Shown here: in pieces, positions 1 through 10,833 of the stretch | Position numbering within the stretch: position 1 is the first letter of the stretch | Layout of the letters: every line of letters begins with the position of its first letter | Assembly (NCBI GenBank): GCA_963969495.1 | Contig: OZ018331.1 | Location: 153,310,684-153,374,683 of the forward strand | Direction: 5' to 3' | DNA: 64,000 nt | DNA from: Ceratothoa steindachneri | Lineage: Eukaryota > Arthropoda > Malacostraca > Isopoda > Cymothoidae | The notes under the pieces: generated by a model | Seen by the model: only the letters and a program-made list of their open reading frames with translations | Databases searched by the model: none | What the model was told of the DNA's origin: nothing | Translations under genes and position numbers: made by a program

Positions 1-1336
1 AATGTCTATTTTCTAGGAAATGCCAAAAGAGACAGGCATAACATACAAAAGAGGTTGGGATCGAAAGGTTTGATCAGAGGAGGGTGAGAAAGGGGATGAT
101 GGCACGAAACAATGAATAAAAGGGGCGAAGGAAAAACTGGTTGCAACACATGATAGAAAGGATGACTGTCGTAAATTGGTTACAAAGGAAAAATATATCT
201 CATTTATCCTGGTAATGGAAACGACGTCGCGTTAAGCGGAGAAATGATTTAAGTTGATTGTTAAAGCGTTCAAGGAAACTAATTCTTTATGTTTAAAAAT
301 TACTGGTGTAATTAGAATTGGTGTTCACGAATTGGAGTGATCGTAGAGGGAACACGTTACCTCAAAACCTAACTTGAAAAAAACGTATGTCAATACTGAA
401 TGATTAAGTGTATGGGAATGTCATAGCATCTGGCGAACGGGTGAGACAGTCGATGAGGGACAAAATAAATGTAACGACGGAAGTGCAGAGGGAGCCAACG
501 AGCTAACCATATAGATATATGTCGCGTGGGATCGCGCCAAAGGCAAAGAAATGGGAAACAGGAATACCTCTGAATGGCGAAGAGCTTAACACGTGACAAA
601 ATTCAAATGCTAGCTCATTTTGCGTTGTTGGCATCCATGTATAGACCTACGGAACAAAGGGTTATTTAGCTGCAAGTAACTAGAATATCAGGAATTGAAA
701 GAACATAAACTTGATCAAAGATGTACGAAAAGTAAGAGAGAAAAAAATGCTGACATCTCGACAGTATAAATATTTACAGGATACTCTTTGCAGGGTTGTC
801 CAGTAATTTCACATTTCGAAATAGGGTTGCAATCAGTAATACAGCCTTTTCGTCGTCTTTATTCTGTTATTGAGCTAACACTATAATCACATTGTTAACA
901 ATTGTAGATCAGGATAATTATAAATGCCAAAAGGGGCAAGAAATTACAGTGCATGCCATGTAAGACATTTGAGAAACCACGAACATGTAAAAAATTGTTT
1001 GTAGGTTTCAGTAGTAAATATTCATGCAAAAGGCGCATAAGACGTATGACCATCGATAAACAAATTTCAGCAAATCAACCTGCACATTTCAGGTTTTGTA
1101 CACTTGAGCATACATATTACAAAGGTGGAAAAAGGTTTTTTGATAAATATTTGGAACACCTTCTTTTTTGAGCTCAAAATTTCATTTCTTTAAATTTTCG
1201 AGCCAGAAAGATATACACCATGAGAGTTGTTGGTTTGTTGTTATAAGTGCTTCTAAATACACTAGAGTTGAATTTAAACAAAAGGATAATGACAAACAAA
1301 TGAGAAGTTTAACTTTTATTATCTAACTAATACATA
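1..1336. other. No gene recognised
   Basis: AT-rich sequence with short, unconvincing open frames. I see no domain, terminal repeat or RNA gene. The last part lies just beyond the 3' end of the minus-strand gene that follows. An inverted AATAAA signal at about 1316-1325 probably serves that gene. Confidence 0.5.
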
Positions 1337-3382
1337 CTATTTGTCAACTGATACATTAAAATCATGCTCTGTCTCAAACGAGGGCATGAAGTCACGGGAT
1401 TTTAGTACCGCCCGAATGTAGCCATCTCTTGCTTCTTTTCCATAAACTTCGCCAGAAGTTTAATACAGAGTTCAATACAGAGTGGCTCGTCGACAATATT
1501 TTTTAGGTCCGCATTGTAAGTGGTGGCTCAAACCTGCTCTCCTCTTCGGGGGGAAGTAGATCTGTTAGGTTCTTAGCAGTTTTATCTATTTTTGGTGGCC
1601 TGAAATCACGTATCTCTTCCTCATACACAGTAACTTCTCGAATCTTCTTGATTCTGTCAATAGCTAATTTCCTGTTCTTCTGATCAACGTCTGCCAGCAT
1701 TGCCAAAGAGACGTTCTCAGGATGGGCCCAGTAGGAATTCCTTTCGATTCTTTGCCATGCTATGGCTTCACTGGCAGGTTGGAGTAGTTGCAGAAGATTG
1801 ATCTGTTCCAGGAGCTTTGTGAATTTCGGAGATAATTTGATGGGAAACCAGATGGGCCCATAATGACACATGACAAATTCTGTGAGAACATACAAGTCAT
1901 TATTAGGTTTTTCTGTTGCCACATAAAGTCGACATATTCTGCTGGTAGAGGTGAGCCATTTTGCATGAGATATTGCGCCTGGTTTCATATGTAGAATATA
2001 ACACTGATAATTCTGTACAGAAAAGCTTGGTCCCGACTAAGCTCATTCGCATCTACATCTGTAAGAGGAGCTCTTTTAGTAATACAGTGAAAGCCATTTG
2101 GTGATACTGGTAGAGTTTTACAGGTGGTTAAGGGTTTACCAAGTGGTCCTTTCCATTGAATTCCACTTTATGTTTGACAAATATATTTCGTGCAAGGTAC
2201 CTAAAGGGAAGTTTATTTCGATGCAAGCTGCAGATGATTCACTGTAAAGGACGATGTAATTGACATTCCAGCCCTCTTATGGCTCCATTCTTGTACCCGG
2301 TATTATTTGCCGTGCTGTCATCTCCCACTAACTATATCTCATATTTAATATCATTTTCAACAAGCCATTTCATTAGTCCGTCTGCAATACCTGCACCTGT
2401 TCCTCATTCTATAGTTAGATTATCTAAATAGACAGTACCAGGTTCTCCTGCAAGCACATAGTGATCTTAAATTTCTTTTGCTCCATACCATTTGTTCTCT
2501 TTCTTCTTTTTAGTTAGTGCTTTGTCTCTCCTCCCATCAAGAAACAAAGCAGTAATTTTCTTATCTTCCAAACATTCAGATTCGGTAAAATTCCTCCTTA
2601 ACTTCTTTCGTGCCCTCCAGACTTTGTGATGGTACCATAGTCGAATAGGGCTGCACTACTAATAGCAGCGGCAGCTCTATTTGACACCGAATACCTATCT
2701 GCTTTCAAATAAATTGTTGGTATTGGTATGATGTTGTTTTCTGTTCCCGCAGAGACTTGCTTCGATTCATCATCAGAAATGTCAGAAGATGAGGTTCTTT
2801 CATCCAAGGCTTCGTCTGAAATTGTAGTTTTTTCTTCCCTCTTCTCTTTTAGTGACTCTTCTTTCCTGAATTCGATCTTCTCTGATTTTCCTTTTTTTAA
2901 TCATTTGATTTGTTTTTACACACACTCCTCCAACTTTCATGTGACTACCAGTTCTTTGGTCAATGAGAAATTCATGCTCTCGACGTGGCACTTTCATGTT
3001 CCTTTCTGACTTTCAATCCAAGATATCAGCACACTGGCATCCTGCTATATAAAAAAGCTGACCCAATGATGAGATAAACTTCTTACTCTTGGTGGCATTC
3101 ATTCCTTGTTTACATACTACAGACGCTTCTTCCATCAATCGGAGCAATTTGGTTTTAACATTCTGGATCGGCTGAACTAAAATACTGGCTTTTTTTCTAA
3201 ATCTCAGTAAGTGTCTCGGATACTTCAGGAATAACATCCTTGTTCCTCCTCTATTTATTGACTTTTACATACTGAATATATATTCCAACCTGTTGTTTTG
3301 TTGGCAGCTCATAAGGAGAAAGTTGTGGAAGTGGGGAGCCAAGGACACTGTGACTTGTTGATGTTCTAGTTCTTTTACTCAT
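1337..3382 (-). pseudogene. Unnamed arthropod selfish-gene family, copy 1 (broken)
   Basis: The reading starts at an ATG at 3382 (MSKRTRTSTS) and runs leftwards through several frames to a stop near 1337. The first third has a KVPRREHEFLIDQRTGS block preceded by a cysteine-containing stretch (FYIAGCQCADILD region). The best open part, 1503-1988, carries GAISHAKWL, RLYV and the RNSYWAHPENVSLAMLAD region. The extreme C-terminal part holds RDGYIRAVLKSRDFMPSF in another frame. I recognise these blocks as recurring in large uncharacterised proteins of arthropod genomes, probably transposon-encoded, but know no accepted name or biochemical activity. The middle third (about 2000-2700) has many stops. 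No terminal inverted repeats were found. Confidence 0.6.
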
Positions 3383-4202
3383 CTTAGTCCTGAAAATAAA
3401 TAAAATAAAGACCCATTAGTATAAATCAGAAAATAATACATGTGATGAGTGACTCTATAACATACATTCAAAAAGGTGAAGCCATATCAGTCCATAGAAA
3501 ATACTCTGTAAATATCGTAAATTAGTCATACATCGCTTAATTTATAATTCCCTCCGAGTAGTTTACAAACAAGGAATTCCTAAATCTAAAATTGCCTAAA
3601 CATTAGAAACATAAGGATTAAAGCGCAAATTTTCTTTCTGTACAAAAATTACCCATTTCTACTTCAGAGACGAGAACTATAATAACTGAATGCAACCAAC
3701 CTCACCCTACAGAAAAGATAATTTTAAAGCAAAATTTGGCCCCCCAAAAAGGGGGTGTTACGTTTTTTTCAGATTTTTTTCGTCTTCATTTCCAAATTTT
3801 GGATGGTCTGCTCTACAAAATCGGAAATGTGCCTTAAAATTAGTTGGGACACTACGCCCTAATGGGCACTGTCCATGACTTTATGTCCAGTAAGAGAAGT
3901 GAATTTCTGCCTTCCTAAATACTGCCGAAATTACTATATTCTTTTGAGATAATTAAAGGAAACGTGAAAAGCAAGCAAGATTATCACGTATCATGAACCC
4001 TTTACAATAGAAATGTGCTCACAATTGACCAATCATACTGAACAAAAGGGTCTCTTAGATGAAAAAGAAGGTTTTTCACTATTCTTACGAGTACTGAAGA
4101 GAAGATGCTCCTTCAAATATAATGTTTAAAGGTTTCATGTATAGATCTAAGTTAGGAATGAATCCCAAATAGAATACAGTAATGCCATAGAAGTGACGCA
4201 GG
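3383..4202. other. No gene recognised
   Basis: AT-rich spacer between the minus-strand selfish gene and the BEL gag relic. It contains short homopolymer runs but no motif I can name. Confidence 0.5.
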
Positions 4203-4637
4203 TTGAAGAAAGTATCGAATAGCTTAAAATTAGTCGTCATAGAATCGAGTCTCGCCAAGACAATCTTGTATGAATTAAAAGGATTTGTGATTTATTTTTT
4301 CAAGGAAGACAGCGCCGGAAATATTATGGTATCTCACCTAATCTATAGTAAATTACCTTCAAACTTTAAAAGGGAGCTAAAGTTAACTACCAAAACTGAC
4401 TATCCTTCCCTGGCACAAATCTTAGACAACTATAGCAATATAATCAGAGGCCTCGAAAAATTGAGGTGTTCTTCGGGCTCCAGCAAGGAGAGTTACCTCC
4501 AAGGAAGTTCTAAACATAAATCTACCCGCCATCCTCCTCCTTTTAAAACAGTTTATAATTCTCAGGCTCCATTCTCTAATCGTCCACTATCTGGCAAAAC
4601 TTTCAAAACTAACATTTCGATCCCTCTCGACGGATAG
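4203..4637 (+). pseudogene. gag: BEL/Pao-type Gag fragment
   Basis: About 144 open codons. The central part (HLIYSKLPSNFKREL, then SLAQILDNY and IIRGLEKLRC) matches the BEL/Pao Gag region in which a helix-rich domain ends before a Ser/Pro-rich linker. The C-terminal part is rich in Ser, Lys and Pro, as expected ahead of zinc knuckles, but no complete knuckle is visible. The same element continues with a protease relic at 4996 and RT at 8511. The gene is truncated at its 5' side. Assignment rests on recalled family patterns, not a search. Confidence 0.55.
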
Positions 4638-4995
4638 GTGTCCCTTTCAAAAAGCAAGATTTAACCTAGTCATAATTTCGAAACTCTAACTTTGAACTCA
4701 CACCTCCTCAAACCTAAAGTCGAATTCCCTCTTTTCTAACTGCAAGTTGTGCAACGGAACTCACAACGTAGTGAGCTGTAACGTGTATGAAACCCCTGAT
4801 AGTAGAATAGTAGAATTCAACGTTGCTTAGAACTGAGTCTGTGCTTCTGTTGTTCTTCGACTCGACATCACCCAGAATCGTGTCCCGAGCTCAGACGCTT
4901 CCTGTCCTACTTGTGTAAGCTCTCCCAAGAAAAATTCACATATATGCTCTATGTCCAATCCCTGTCAAACGCGATGTAAATTTGTGAGTAAACCT

Positions 4996-5221
4996 GGGGC
5001 AGATTATGACTCTAGAGTCGGATGTGGAAGTAACCAAAGGTTCCGTTAATTCAAAACTCTATTTCGATTTCCTACTTCCCACTCTGACCGAGTATCTTGG
5101 AGTGAGGGGTACATTCTTGTCTGTGCGTTGCTTAATCGATCTAACGAGCCAAAGATCATACATCTCTAAATTCGTAGCTTCACAATTGGGTGCCAATTTG
5201 GAGGAACTACCCAAGTGGTGA
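4996..5221 (+). pseudogene. BEL/Pao aspartic protease fragment
   Basis: The frame reads LLPTLTEYLGVRGTF, then RCLIDLTSQRSYIS, then a LGANLEELP segment. In BEL/Pao elements the matching position is a Leu-Leu-Asp-Ser-Gly-Ser-Gln motif of the retropepsin fold. Here the catalytic Asp remains but the following Ser-Gly is Leu-Thr, so the enzyme would not be expected to work. The frame ends at 5221. The next BEL sequence appears only after the mariner insertion, at about 8.3-8.5 kb. Confidence 0.6.
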
Positions 5222-5270
5222 TCAGAAAGTAATGATAGTCGGAGTCGTGGTAGAGAGACCAGAGAGACCA

Positions 5271-5298
5271 TGTAACCCAGCTGCTTAGCTGGGTTACA
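5271..5298. repeat. Perfect 12-bp hairpin
   Basis: TGTAACCCAGCT and its exact reverse complement are separated by four bases (GCTT). It lies between the BEL protease relic and the start of mariner M1. It may mark the insertion junction or a solitary foldback footprint. Confidence 0.8.
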
Positions 5299-5355
5299 TT
5301 TTCTTGTTGCGCTGTGCGATTGTGTCATTGTTGGTTTCGCCCTCTAACCTGAAAG

Positions 5356-7558
5356 ATGGATTTCTCGAAAGAAGGTGGCAGGTCCTATATATTCACTAAG
5401 TGGAAACTCGAGACAAAAGCAACGGAGATCAGAGGGGAATTATTGCAGGTTTTTCCCCGAGTCTACTCCATCACTGGAAACTGTTTCCCGCTGGACTCTA
5501 GCTTTTGCAGCCATAAGATAATCATTGGTCTTGACGCCTCTGACATCCGTGACCGAAGCAACAACGGTCCGTGCCCGGGCCATTATTGACGAATATCCAA
5601 CTGTTACTCTTCGATTCTTACCTTTGGACTTGGTGTCACTTATGGAAGTGCACATGACATAGTTTATGAACACTTAGGACTGAGGAAGAAATTTACTCGA
5701 TTGATTCCCCTTTTGCTAACAGAAGAGGGAAGGGGTGCGCATTTGTCATCTCTGGCTGGCTGAAGAAGAGCAAACGGGTGCGGATTTGTCGTCTCTGGCT
5801 GGGTGAAGAAGAGCCAACGGGTGCAGATTTGTCGTCTCTGGCTGGCTGAAGAAGAGCAAACGGGTGCGCATTTGTCATCTCTGGCTGGCTGAAGAAGAGC
5901 AAACGGGTGCAGATTTGTCGTCTCTGGCTGGGTGAAGAAGAGCAAATGGGTGCAGATTTGTCGTCTCTGGCTGGGTGAAGAAGAGCAAATGGGTGCAGAT
6001 TTGTCGTCTCTGGCTGGCTGAAGAAGAGCAAACGGGTGCGCATTTGTCATCTCTGGCTGGCTGAAGAAGAGCAAACGGGTGCAGATTTGTCGTCTCTGGC
6101 TGGGTGAAGAAGAGCAAATGGGTGCAGATTTGTCGTCTTTGGCTAGCTGAAGAAGAGCAAACGGGTGCGGATTTGTCGTCTCTGGCTGGGTGAAGAAGAG
6201 CAAACGGGTGCGCATTTGTCGTCTCTGGCTGGCTGAAGAAGAGCAAACGGGTGCAGATTTGTCGTCTCTGGCTGGCTGAAGAAGAGCAAACGGGTGCAGA
6301 TTTGTCGTCTCTGGCTGGCTGAAGAAGAGCAAACGGGTGCGGATTTGTCGTCTCTGGCTGGCTGAAGAAGGGCAAACGGGTGCGCATTTGTCGTCTCTGG
6401 CTGACTGAAGAAGAGCAAACGGGTGCAGATTTGTCGTCTCTGGCTGGCTGAAGAAGAGCAAACGGGTGCGCATTTGTCGTCTCTGGCTGGCTGAAGAAGG
6501 GCAAACGGGTGCGCATTTGTCGTCTCTTGCTGGGTGAAGTAGAGCAAACGGGTGCGGATTTGTCGTCTCTGGCTGGGTGAAGAAGAGCAAACGGGTGCGC
6601 ATTTGTCGTCTCTGGCTGGCTGAAGAAGAGCAAACGGGTGCAGATTTGTCGTCTCTGGCTGGCTGAAGAAGAGCAAACGGGTGCGCATTTGTCGTCTCTG
6701 GCTGGCTGAAGAAGAGCAAACGGGTGCGCATTTGTCGTCTCTGGCTGGCTGAAGAAGAGCAAACGGGTGCGGATTTGTCGTCTCTGGCTGGGTGAAGAAG
6801 AGCCAACGGGTGCAGATTTGTCGTCTCTGGCTGGGTGAAGAAGAGCAAACGGGTGCGCATTTGTCGTCTCTGGCTGGCTGAAGAAGAGCAAACGGGTGCG
6901 CATTTGTCGCTCTGGCTGGTTGAATTCAAACTAAATGGTCCAAACCGGTTCTCATATGTTGCTACCTGAGATGAGTGTTGGATTTCTTTCTTCCCCGCCA
7001 GAGACAAGAATTCCAACATGGTATGGTTGAGTGATGAAAAGCCTCGACCTCATATTTTGAAGGAAGAATTTCGCAGCAGGAAGCGCCTTTGTACCATCTT
7101 CTTCAATTTTCAAGGACCAATTTGTGTCGATGCGTTGCCTCAACAGTCTGCTATCACAGCCAAGTACTACACTTACTAAAACCTTCCTCAAGTCTTGGAA
7201 CATCGGGCTATGTCCGCACCGACCCGCCGCCGATCGAGCCTTTCGCTACACTACTACAATGCTGCATCCCATAAAATGCGCCTGACTGTGCAATTCTTGG
7301 AGCAGCAGAGTATCACACCTATTGCGTATCCACCACACTCACCTGACCTTGCTTTCTGTGATTTTTGATTGTTTCCAAAGATCAAGGGTTGGATTGCAGG
7401 GAAGCAATTTCAATCGCACCAAAGACCTGGCACGAACAGTCAATTCAGTTTTTCGAGGTTCACCCACTTATGAGTAACGTGACTGCTTCATGAAGTGGCG
7501 AACGAGGATGGAACGCTGCATAGAGGCAGGAATGGAGTACTTTAAAAAAATGTAGACT
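5356..7558 (+). pseudogene. Mariner-type transposase M1, split by a minisatellite
   Basis: The N-terminal part (5356-5725, several frames) shows KATEIRGELLQVF, then IIDEYPTVTLRF, then AHDIVYEHLGLRK, which is the helix-turn-helix half of a mariner transposase. The C-terminal part (about 6960-7558) shows WLSDEKPRPHILKEEF, FLEQQSITPIAYPPHSPDLA and a final MERCIEAGMEYFKKM. The third catalytic Asp sits in the CDF context after SPDLA. Between the halves lies the 43-bp tandem array. The gene also carries stops and at least three frameshifts. It interrupts the BEL element. Terminal repeats were not resolved. Confidence 0.7.
5716..6924. repeat. 43-bp minisatellite, about 27 units
   Basis: A tandem array with unit GGCTGGCTGAAGAAGAGCAA followed by ACGGGTGCGCATTTGTCGTC and TCT. 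Units differ by a few recurrent substitutions (GCGCATT, GCAGATT or GCGGATT; GGCTGGCTG or GGCTGGGTG). Because 43 is not a multiple of three, all three minus-strand frames stay open, which makes spurious long ORFs. The first, imperfect unit (about 5718-5757) merges with transposase codons of M1 (LLLTEE), so the array probably grew from transposase sequence. Confidence 0.95.
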
Positions 7559-8287
7559 ACTGTTTGGATTTACCTCTATTCTACCAAAATATACGGTCAC
7601 ACTGTCATTACTTTCTGACGTAATCTCTTATTCTTTTACGATCAAAACATTTATTGGGTCAAAAATCACACGCATAGGGGATTTGCAAGTGGTTGTTTGC
7701 TTCAGATATCTCTAAATATTGATCAAATTCTTAGCCGACTCCAATTTAAACCTGCATTTTACTGTAAAAGGCGTCAAAACTGCATTTATGATTTTAAGGT
7801 AAAATGACATCCCACTGGCAGACGAGGCATTTCCCCAACCCTTTGTTCAAAGGAAAAGAATAACGGGAATAGGGTGTCTGCAGGGTTTTGATGCCATACA
7901 AAATTTGAAGTTCTCAAACAGGGATTATATGGGGAAGCAACGTCTCTGGAGACAGAAAAGTGCCTGATACCTTACGAAAGTATCAAGCGAATTAGTGATA
8001 CACCAGTATTAGAGGATCATTCACGGGACCCTTTGCACCAGGCCGACACACTTCAGAAAACCGCTAATGATTCCCAGTTAGTTGCAATTACCAATTCACG
8101 AGTGGGCTGGCTCGCCAAATTGCTCCCAAGAAAGGCTTTGCGGGTTGCTCAGCTAGACCGGGGCGGCTATGCTAGGTCAAACAAAATAAGGAATATTCTC
8201 TCATTGCAATTCGAGGAAGAGGTTCCTCTTGGGGAACTCTGCACTCCAAATAACCATAAACACCGCTCATAGCACTCAAAGAACTCC
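7559..8287. other. Unassigned sequence between M1 and the BEL RT relic
   Basis: A 79-codon open stretch at 8033-8272 has no motif I know. By position it could be the BEL protease-RT linker. Nothing else is recognisable here. Confidence 0.35.
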
Positions 8288-9012
8288 TACACGGATAATG
8301 ATAGTTTTCTTCTAGATTGTAATGCGAGGGGAGTCGGCTCCTCCGACTACGAGAGCGAGGCGGAGAACAAAGTGGAAAATGAGGTTAATTTGCCCCAATG
8401 GCCTTATTTGCAACCGGAGGCTGAGGAAAATTTCAAACATGTAGTCAACTTTCTCCTTAGTCCGTCGCCCTCTAAATTTCCACCCTTTGAATTACACAAA
8501 ATCAGATCCTAACCTTGACCTAGAACTAGAGTATCTGTTTTCACTAGGATCGCTCGGGTTAAAAGACACCGATTCGGGGTCGGTCTACAAATCTAAAATA
8601 TTTCAGTGTAAAAAGACGATAGAGTTTCGGAGTGGTAGGTGAAATACCTACCATTCCTGAACTCTATCGTCTTAATTTTCCATGGTTCTAAAATATACTT
8701 TCCAAAGTTCCATCCAATTTCAAAATTGCCTTGGCAATAATGAAGCGTGTCAAAGAGACTAGAGAAACAGGGGCTAGATCAAACCTATATCGAAATTTTC
8801 CAAAGCTAATTAGAGGCTGGAATTTTGGAAGAAATCTCGATTGAACCTAAAGACTATACTTTCTATAATTGGATCACTCATCGCCCTGTCGTAAAAACTG
8901 CTCTTCAGACTATCACGAAAATTCGACCTATGTTTAATTGCTCTCTGAAATGTGACCGGGCGTTTTCTCTACGCGAGGCTTCTTTCGGAGGTGTAAATTT
9001 ACTTATCTCTAT
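8288..9012 (+). pseudogene. pol: BEL/Pao pol fragment: linker and start of reverse transcriptase
   Basis: An acidic open stretch runs from 8288 to 8512 and I cannot assign it. From 8511 another frame reads LELEYLFSLGSLGLKDTD and then KKTIEFRSGR, the segment that precedes the RT domain in BEL/Pao elements. After an inverted duplication come NFPWF and AIMKRVKE. A further frame (from 8825) gives THRPVVKTALQTITKIRP, the RT start that contacts template in this clade. The reading stops at about 9012, before the YxDD active site. It is the same element as the gag and protease relics at 4.2-5.2 kb. Confidence 0.65.
8613..8673. repeat. Inverted duplication, 28-bp arms
   Basis: Left arm 8613-8640 and right arm 8646-8673 are reverse complements at 25 of 28 positions around a 5-base loop (GAAAT). 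Both arms translate as KTIEFR-S/N-GR, one on each strand, so a piece of BEL coding sequence has been copied in inverted orientation. Confidence 0.9.
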
Positions 9013-9049
9013 TTTTTTCCCCCCTATATAGATTTTGCTGTAACAAACT

Positions 9050-9590
9050 CGTTCTAATTTCGGACATTAAACAAGTTTTGCAAATATATGATTATGTCAA
9101 ATACTTGATCATCTCAAATTCATGTCAATCACTTGCTAATCTCAAACATCATCTCAAAATTTCATTTCAAATTCATGATCATGTTAAATACTTGGTCATC
9201 TTAATCATTGTCTCAAACATCATCTCGAAGATCATGCCAAAACACTTTTTCAAATACCTGATCAAGTCAAATACTTGATCATCTCAAAAATCATCTCAAA
9301 ACTTCATTTCAAATAATTGATTATTCCAAATACTTCATTAAAATTCTTCGTTTCGAATGTTTCAATAATCAAATAAATTCCTCTCAAATGTTCCTCCTTT
9401 TTCAAATGTCTCATCTCAAATACTTTGTTTCAGGATTTCTTGTTTAAGCTTCACAACCTTATCAAGTTGTTAAGCTTCTCTGGCCGGGAGGTTGTTAGTA
9501 GTAGTATTGAAGGTCGCAGACCGAGTATACACACACACTCACACACATAGACACATATACCATTATACACACACATGACATTTTAATAGA
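9050..9590. repeat. Degenerate short repeats and (CA)n
   Basis: Variants of ATCTCAAA and CAAATACTTGATCAT recur from about 9080 to 9430. An imperfect palindrome with AAGCTT ends lies at 9445-9478. A (CA)n-rich tract lies at about 9528-9580. No coding content is seen. Confidence 0.7.
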
Positions 9591-9899
9591 CCTACCCCTC
9601 TTCCCATTTTTGGGGGGTGAAAATAGTTGAAAATAATTAGAAGTGCTTTAATGAGGCAAGGAGATAAACATCGTAATTCTACCATTTTAGTGACCATACT
9701 GATTTTCTGGTTTGAACGAGATTTGAAAAGGCTGAATTACTCGCCTTAAGATGTCAGGGTTTTTTTTTCCTTCATTTGGAAAGGTATAAAAAAGACATCA
9801 AACCTTCCCCATTTGTCATAGAAATTCGTAGCTTGCTGGGAAGAAGACCCTTTTTTCCTCATTGTTCAGCTAATCGAAATTGAAGTTTGTATCTACATA

Positions 9900-10833
9900 C
9901 GAGGGGCGGTCAATAAGTTTTGCCATTCGGATATAAGGAAACGAGACATGAGGAAAAGTGTTTTATTATTTTTCAATATAACTACCGTCGACTTCAATGC
10001 ACTTGCGCCACTTATCCCTGAGGCTTCGAATTCCCGACAACCACAAATCTCCCGACTGCTGTTCAATCCACTCCTGGACAGCGAGCTGGACATCTTTATC
10101 GTCCCCAAACCGGCGTCCACGCAGTGCAGCCTTGAGCTAGCGGAATAAAAAGTAGTCGCTGGGGGCCAGATCTGGACTGTAGGGGGGATGGTTGAGTTCC
10201 TCGAATCCGCACTCGCACAGGCCAGCTTGTGAAACTCTGGCCTTGTGGACTTTGACGACGTTGAAGTCGATCATGTGGCGTGAGGTTTCTATGGACCCAA
10301 CGGGCAGAGACCTTGGTCATGGCCAAATTGTCGTGGATGATGTTGATAATACTTCCATGTGATATTCCATGTTCTCGCTCGATTTCTTCGACCTTGACCC
10401 GTCGATTTTCGAGGATCATCCTCTATACACGGGCCACATTGTCCTCGTTGGTCACATCTGACAGGCTTCCTGGACGGGGGGTCATCTTCAAGGGACTCAC
10501 GCCCATGGCGGAACTCCCTATTCCAGCGAGCAATGGTTGCATAGGAAAGGGCGGTGTCGGTGTACACTGCAACTATGCGTTCATGGATCACATTTGCATT
10601 CTTGCCTTCCTTGGTCAAAAATTTGATCACTGCGTGCCTCTCAACCTTCTCCATTGTTGAAAAATTTGTGACTGACGATCTGCTATCAGCTACTGCTTCT
10701 TAAATAGACGAGGCAGGAGCGTGCGGCTGCAGGTCCTGACTTGTCATAACTTGTCCTAGCACCTCCCACAAACAGCCACCCCCATTCCTCTGTTTTGCCC
10801 TACCGATTCGCAAAATTTATTGACCGCCCCTCT
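9900..10833. mobile_element. Mariner M2, internally deleted, complete ends
   Basis: The left end reads CGAGGGGCGGTCAATAAGTT. The reverse complement of the right end reads AGAGGGGCGGTCAATAAATT. Both are bordered by TA (9898-9899 and 10834-10835), the mariner target duplication. The 934-bp length is several hundred bases short of a usual mariner, matching the loss of catalytic-core codons in the transposase it carries. Confidence 0.85.
9917..10654 (-). pseudogene. Mariner transposase of M2, catalytic core deleted
   Basis: Starts with MEKVERHAVIKFLTKEGK at 10654, a typical N-terminal helix-turn-helix. The frame then shifts. A second frame (10419-10096) gives VEEIEREHGISHGS and WVHRNLTPHD. The next recognisable block is KVHKARVSQAG, then NHPPYSPDLAPSDYFLF and WIEQQSGDLWLSGI. 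In intact mariners the first two catalytic aspartates lie between the LTPHD and VHKARVSQA blocks. Here they are gone and only the third Asp (in LAPSDYF) remains. Two further frameshifts follow. The element could be mobilised only in trans. Confidence 0.8.

Noticed and set aside
5664..7019. A 451-codon minus-strand open frame plus two other long frames over the same region.
   Set aside because: They are the translation of the 43-bp tandem repeat in three frames; a unit length not divisible by three keeps all frames open. No start context, domain or homologue.
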